DNA from: Verrucomicrobiota bacterium
GTDB taxonomy: Bacteria > Verrucomicrobiota > Verrucomicrobiia > Limisphaerales > JADLHS01
DNA length: 10,323 bases
NCBI GenBank assembly: GCA_004297495.1
Contig: SCTL01000062.1
Span: 1 to 10,323 of the forward strand
Direction of reading: 5' to 3'
Position numbers and translations under genes: made by a program. The notes under the pieces are model-generated. The model was not told where the DNA came from. It ran no database searches and was given only the letters and a program-made list of their open reading frames with translations. Shown one piece after another: positions 7,062 to 10,323 of the stretch. Numbering within the stretch: the stretch's first letter is position 1; each line of letters begins with the position of its first letter.

Positions 7062-8486
7062 ATGACAAAATTATTCGCCAAATCTGCCTGGGCTTGTCTC
7101 GTTGGGTTGTTGATGGCCGTTTCTACTCGAGCCGAGACTGATACGATTCGTCATCAGGAGATTTCGGTCAAAGCTCCGTTTGAAATGCCGACCATTAAAA
7201 TCCCTCTGTTTCCGAAGCGGGAATTTATGGTCACAGATTTTGGCGCGGTGGAGGGCGGCAGGACGAACATCGCGGAGTCCATCCGCAAAGCCATCGGCGC
7301 CTGCCATGACGCTGGCGGCGGTAGCGTGGTGATTCCGCGCGGCAAATGGTTGACCGGGAAAATTCATCTCCAAAGCAATGTGAACCTCCACCTCGCCGAG
7401 GGTGCGGTGCTTTCGTTCAGTCCGAACCCGGAGGATTATCTGCCAGCAGTACAATCGAGCTGGGAGGGCACGGAATGTTTCAACTACTCGCCGCTCATCT
7501 ACGCTTTCGGTTGCACGAACGTCGCGCTCACCGGCTCGGGCACGCTCGAAGCGAAGCTGGATGTATGGAAACAGTGGTTCACGCGCCCGCCTGCGCACTT
7601 GGCGGCGTTGAAACAGCTCTATCACATGGCGTTCACGAACGTGCCGGTGGCGCAGCGCCAGATGGCCGTGGGCGAAAATCATCTGCGCCCGCAGTTCATC
7701 CAGTTCAATCGCTGCCGAAATGTGCTGATCGAGGACGTGAAGATCCGCAACAGCCCGTTTTGGACGATTCACCTGTTGCTGTGCGACAACGCCGTGGTTC
7801 GCCGCGTGGACATCTCGGCGCGCAACCGCAACAACGACGGGATTGATCCGGAGATGACGCGCAACCTGCTGGTGGAAGATTGCCGCTTCGATCAGGGTGA
7901 TGACGCCATCGCCATCAAAGCCGGGATGGATTTCGACGGGCGACGACTGGCCACGCCTACGGAAAATGTCGTCATCCGCAACTGCACGATGGTGCGCGGG
8001 CATCAACTTGTCGCCATCGGCAGCGAGCTTTCCGGTGGCATCCGCAACGTGTATGTGCACGACTGCAAATTCATCAACGCCGATGCGGACAAGCCGCAGA
8101 ACATTCTATTTATCAAAACCAACGTGCGGCGCGGCGGCTTCGTGGAGAATATCTTCGTGGAGAACATCACCGCCAAGAGCACGAAGTTCGGCGTGCTTGG
8201 GATTGATACCGACGTACTCTACCAGTGGCGCGACCTCGTGCCGACCTACGAGGAAAAGCTCACGCCGATCCGTAACATCCACGTCAAGAATGTGACGATG
8301 GACGAAACCGCCACACCATTCAAAATCACGGGCTACCCGCGCCTGCCGGTGAAGGATGTGTTCCTCGAAAACATCACTATCAACAAAGTCGTCGGCCAGA
8401 CGAACAGTTATGTGAACGCCGAGAACGTCCGCGAAACGAACGTGCGCATTTTGGAACTGGTCAAGGAGGACAAGGCTGGGAAATAG
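7062..8486 (+). CDS. Secreted GH28 polygalacturonase-family glycoside hydrolase
   Basis: Predicted inverting glycosidase of the pectin-acting right-handed beta-helix family GH28, probably hydrolysing alpha-galacturonide or related linkages in pectin or its oligomers. The 474 residues start with a Sec signal peptide (1-24, hydrophobic 9-20, TRA before Glu25). The helix entry block FMVTDFGAVEGGRTN and the stretch GGGSVVIPRGKWLTGKIHL are typical of bacterial exo-acting members. Catalytic motifs: NNDGID (Asp259) in place of NTD, QGDDAIAIK (Asp280, Asp281), and GHQLVAIGSE (His314) in place of GHG. The usual Arg-Ile-Lys motif reads Phe350-Ile351-Lys352. Substrate is therefore uncertain: exo-polygalacturonase, rhamnogalacturonan-oligomer or xylogalacturonan hydrolase are all possible. 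The gene starts 18 bp after araB with no SD motif, suggesting expression with araB. Confidence 0.88.
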   Translation: MTKLFAKSAWACLVGLLMAVSTRAETDTIRHQEISVKAPFEMPTIKIPLFPKREFMVTDFGAVEGGRTNIAESIRKAIGACHDAGGGSVVIPRGKWLTGKIHLQSNVNLHLAEGAVLSFSPNPEDYLPAVQSSWEGTECFNYSPLIYAFGCTNVALTGSGTLEAKLDVWKQWFTRPPAHLAALKQLYHMAFTNVPVAQRQMAVGENHLRPQFIQFNRCRNVLIEDVKIRNSPFWTIHLLLCDNAVVRRVDISARNRNNDGIDPEMTRNLLVEDCRFDQGDDAIAIKAGMDFDGRRLATPTENVVIRNCTMVRGHQLVAIGSELSGGIRNVYVHDCKFINADADKPQNILFIKTNVRRGGFVENIFVENITAKSTKFGVLGIDTDVLYQWRDLVPTYEEKLTPIRNIHVKNVTMDETATPFKITGYPRLPVKDVFLENITINKVVGQTNSYVNAENVRETNVRILELVKEDKAGK

Positions 8487-8511
8487 TTTTAACCACGGAT
8501 GAACACGGATT
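8487..8511 (+). repeat. Left copy of the CCACGGATGAACACGGAT repeat
   Basis: The 25 bases starting right after the GH28 stop codon match the reverse complement of 9426-9450 at 22 of 25 positions. Within it CACGGAT occurs twice (8494-8500 and 8504-8510), exactly 10 bp apart. I remember this motif as a widespread intergenic repeat of Verrucomicrobiota and similar genomes, but could not check that. With the right copy it brackets the ankyrin gene in inverted orientation. Confidence 0.75.
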
Positions 8512-8532
8512 CGGAAGAAGATAGATCGAGAA

Positions 8533-9408
8533 GTGAAGCAAAGCTCAAAAACACTAAAGGCGGGAAGTTTGGCAAAGACCAAACCAGCTAAAACCTCCCG
8601 CCAACTTCCGGCAATTGTTGCGGCTGCAGAGCGTGGCGACGCCGCGGAAGCAAGGAAGCTCATTCGCAGCGGAGCAGATGTGAATGAGACGACCACTCCG
8701 ACGCTGCCTCCTTATTACGGTGCGGATGCGCTGATAGTCGCCGCGCGGCATGGCAGAGCTGAAATCGTCGAGTTGCTGCTGGCGAACGGGGCGAGGATTT
8801 CAAATCGCTCTGCCTATGGTTCAGCGGTTCAGCAAGCGATTGATTACGGTCACCCAGAAGTTGTGCAGCTCTTGTTGAAGCACGGAGCGAGGGAGCTCGG
8901 ACTCAGTCTCTTCAACGCGTTGAATCAGAACCGGGTTGATATTTTTAAGGCTGTGGCAGAAGCCGGAATCTCGTTTGACTGTTTTCGAGATCGGCTCACC
9001 CGCCTATCGTTGTTGGAAAGAGCAATCCATCTGAAGAACATTCAAGTCGCAACATTGCTTCTGAAGAACGGGATCAAGCTCGCCGGAGGTGAGCTTGTCG
9101 AGTGCGCAGCCTATGGCAGTGCTGATCTTGCCCGGAAGCTTGTTGAACGAGGCGCTGATCCGAAGCTGCCAAATGGAAATGGACGTTATGCCTTGTCTTC
9201 GGCGTGCTATTGGGGAAATAGAGACGTGGCCGAAGTGTTGCTAGCTCATGGTGCTAGTCTGACTGCGCAAGATGTGAGAGGCTGGAGTTGTCTGGATTGG
9301 GCGAGGTATGGCAAACGCGCGGCAATGGTGAAGTGGCTCAACTCCATTGCAAAAGTGCAAGGAACAAAAATTCCAAGTCAGCGAAGTCTCAAAAGAGCAT
9401 TGCCGTGA
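8533..9408 (+). CDS. Ankyrin-repeat protein
   Basis: A 291-residue protein consisting mostly of ankyrin repeats, which are protein-protein interaction scaffolds; partner and role are unknown. After a Lys/Ser-rich N-terminus (1-24) I count seven to eight helix-turn-helix units of about 30-34 residues. Clear examples are RGDAAEARKLIRSGADVN, HGRAEIVELLLANGA, YGHPEVVQLLLKHGA, YGSADLARKLVERGADP and WGNRDVAEVLLAHGA; the central ones (about 120-180) are degenerate. There is no signal peptide, membrane helix or enzymatic domain, so it is probably cytoplasmic. The start is GTG at 8533: there is no in-frame ATG nearby, and an in-frame stop at 8500 limits extension; TTG at 8569 is an alternative. Base composition is visibly less GC-rich than in neighbouring genes. 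The gene is bracketed by inverted repeat copies and interrupts the arabinose genes, suggesting a later arrival. Confidence 0.85.
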   Translation: MKQSSKTLKAGSLAKTKPAKTSRQLPAIVAAAERGDAAEARKLIRSGADVNETTTPTLPPYYGADALIVAARHGRAEIVELLLANGARISNRSAYGSAVQQAIDYGHPEVVQLLLKHGARELGLSLFNALNQNRVDIFKAVAEAGISFDCFRDRLTRLSLLERAIHLKNIQVATLLLKNGIKLAGGELVECAAYGSADLARKLVERGADPKLPNGNGRYALSSACYWGNRDVAEVLLAHGASLTAQDVRGWSCLDWARYGKRAAMVKWLNSIAKVQGTKIPSQRSLKRALP

Positions 9409-9425
9409 ATTTTCTGATCGATGTT

Positions 9426-9450
9426 AATCCGTGTCCATCTGTGGTAAAAA
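9426..9450 (-). repeat. Right copy of the CCACGGATGAACACGGAT repeat, inverted
   Basis: On the minus strand this segment reads ACCACAGATGGACACGGATT preceded by a T-run. It matches the left copy at 8487-8511 with three mismatches in 25. It lies 17 bp after the ankyrin stop codon and 11 bp before the araD ATG, so its T/A-rich end occupies the place where a ribosome binding site for araD would be expected. Confidence 0.75.
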
Positions 9451-9461
9451 CTTTTTGAATT

Positions 9462-10160
9462 ATGTTGGAAAAATTAAAAGCTGAAGTCTGTCAGGCGAAC
9501 CTTGATCTGGTTCGCAAAGGGTTGGTCATCGAAACGTGGGGCAACGCCAGCGGCGTGGATCGCGCGCGCGGCGTCATGGTCATCAAGCCCAGCGGCGTGC
9601 CGTACTCGGAGATGAAACCGCAGCACATGGTTTGCGTCGCGCTCAAGACGGGCGTGGTCGTCGAGGGCAATCTCAAGCCGAGTTCGGACACGGATACGCA
9701 CCTCATCCTTTATCGCGAGTTCCCGCTGATCGGCGGCGTGGTGCACACGCACAGCCTGTTCGCGACGGCGTGGGCGCAGGCGTGTCGGTCGTTGCTGGCT
9801 TACGGCACGACCCAGGCGGATTACTGGTATGGCGACGTGCCCTGCACGCGGTTGCTGAAGCCGGACGAAATCAAAAAGGATTACGAGGCGAACACCGGCG
9901 ACGTCATCGTGGAGACGTTCAAGAAATTGAAGTTCGATCCGATGCAGCATCCGGCGGTGCTGGTGGCGAGCCACGGGCCGTTCACGTGGGGTAAGGATGT
10001 GGCGGACGCGGTCCACAACGCCGGCGTGCTGGAGTTCATCGCGCGACTGAACAGCGAGACGCTGCGCATCAATCCGAAGTTGAAGCCGATGCAACCCGTC
10101 TTGCTCGACAAACATTTCATGCGCAAGCACGGGCCGAAGGCAACTTACGGGCAGAAATAG
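9462..10160 (+). CDS. araD: L-ribulose-5-phosphate 4-epimerase
   Basis: Last step of L-arabinose catabolism: Zn2+-dependent epimerisation of L-ribulose 5-phosphate to D-xylulose 5-phosphate through a retro-aldol mechanism, feeding the pentose phosphate pathway. The 232 residues match E. coli AraD (class II aldolase/adducin fold) with the same numbering for key residues: Lys42 (IKPSG), Asp76 (KPSSDT), zinc ligands His95 and His97 (VVHTHS) and His171 (ASHGPF), and Asp120 and Tyr229 near the C-terminus (KATYGQ). The ATG at 9462 gives the family N-terminus MLEKLKAEV. No SD motif is present; the upstream bases are T/A-rich and abut an intergenic repeat. It is separated from araB by the GH28 and ankyrin genes, unlike the compact araBAD operon of enterobacteria. 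Confidence 0.97.
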   Translation: MLEKLKAEVCQANLDLVRKGLVIETWGNASGVDRARGVMVIKPSGVPYSEMKPQHMVCVALKTGVVVEGNLKPSSDTDTHLILYREFPLIGGVVHTHSLFATAWAQACRSLLAYGTTQADYWYGDVPCTRLLKPDEIKKDYEANTGDVIVETFKKLKFDPMQHPAVLVASHGPFTWGKDVADAVHNAGVLEFIARLNSETLRINPKLKPMQPVLLDKHFMRKHGPKATYGQK

Positions 10161-10218
10161 CTGGCGCACCTTGCGGGCAATTGATTTCCTTTCGGCAAAA
10201 TCCAACCAACCAATCAGA

Positions 10219-10323
10219 ATGAAAAACTGGCTCAAACTGTTTGCCCAAAAATATCTCCAGAGTTCCCCTCACCCCGTCCCTCTCCCCATCGGATGGGGAG
10301 AGGGTGGCCGAAGGCCGGGTGAG
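10219..10323 (+). CDS. Possible start of a further gene running into a repeat (partial)
   Basis: An ATG at 10219 opens a frame of 35 codons to the window edge. The first 14 codons (MKNWLKLFAQKYLQ) could be a genuine N-terminus. The rest translates the GC-rich hairpin repeat into a Pro/Gly-rich tail (SPHPVPLPIGWGEGG...). Such tails are commonly seen in spurious hypothetical proteins predicted over this kind of repeat. Either a short real gene is interrupted by the repeat, or the frame is fortuitous. No function can be given, and the preceding bases show no SD motif. Confidence 0.2.
   Translation, partial: MKNWLKLFAQKYLQSSPHPVPLPIGWGEGGRRPGE
10268..10323. repeat. GC-rich hairpin intergenic repeat, reaching the window edge
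   Basis: The core is a 12-bp stem: 10278-10289 pairs with 10293-10304 around a CGG loop (CCCTCTCCCCAT / ATGGGGAGAGGG). Outer arms CTCACCC (10268-10274) and GGGTGAG (10317-10323) also pair exactly. A small GGCC-GAA-GGCC hairpin sits at 10306-10316. I recognise the CTCACCCC...CTCTCCCC pattern as a dispersed extragenic repeat found in many GC-rich environmental bacteria, though I could not search for it. The pairing reaches the last base of the window, so the element may continue. Confidence 0.8.

Noticed and set aside
8487..9450. Insertion sequence with terminal inverted repeats
   Set aside because: The bracketing repeats look like IS ends, but the only gene inside encodes ankyrin repeats, with no DDE, HUH or serine/tyrosine recombinase motif. 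No target-site duplication was evident outside the repeats.
1..10323. tRNA genes, CRISPR arrays or riboswitches
   Set aside because: No cloverleaf-like TTCGA arms ending in CCA, no regularly spaced direct repeats and no recognisable aptamer core were seen; the gaps between confident genes are short.

Overview
The window is a carbohydrate-utilisation locus, with all confident genes on the + strand. It holds a nearly complete L-arabinose catabolic set (araA isomerase, araB ribulokinase, araD 4-epimerase) and a xylose isomerase (xylA). Two predicted secreted glycoside hydrolases are interleaved with them: a GH51 alpha-L-arabinofuranosidase and a GH28 polygalacturonase-family enzyme. One extra gene, an ankyrin-repeat protein, sits between the GH28 gene and araD. 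The reading frames are intact and the catalytic residues of the sugar enzymes can be found at or within one residue of their E. coli numbering.

Organism: GC-rich genes, Sec signal peptides ending in xRA-E, mostly absent Shine-Dalgarno motifs, and short dispersed intergenic repeats of the CCACGGATGAACACGGAT and CTCACCCC...GGGGAGAGGG kinds suggest a Verrucomicrobiota (or related PVC-group) bacterium from soil or freshwater. This is inference from style and remembered repeat families; no marker gene is present.

Layout: 1-111 may hold the start of a divergent minus-strand gene (weak). 112-259 is a short leader before xylA (260-1573). araA (1668-3182) follows after 94 bp. A 195-bp gap holds a perfect 23-bp inverted repeat. 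Then come the GH51 gene (3378-5321), araB (5367-7043) and the GH28 gene (7062-8486) with gaps of 45 and 18 bp, likely one transcript. The ankyrin gene (8533-9408) is bracketed by inverted copies of a ~25-bp repeat (8487-8511 and 9426-9450). araD (9462-10160) starts 11 bp beyond the right copy. The window ends in a GC-rich hairpin repeat (10268-10323) that is probably cut by the edge.

How it works together: the exported GH51 and GH28 enzymes would release arabinose and galacturonic-acid units from pectin, arabinan or arabinoxylan. AraA, AraB and AraD would turn L-arabinose into D-xylulose 5-phosphate, and XylA would turn D-xylose into D-xylulose. No xylulokinase, sugar transporter or AraC/AraR-type regulator lies in the window. 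The least ordinary parts are the repeat-bracketed ankyrin cassette inside the arabinose genes, the altered GH28 motifs, and three unrelated inverted-repeat elements at gene boundaries. I did not find a clearly new defence, mobile or signalling system.
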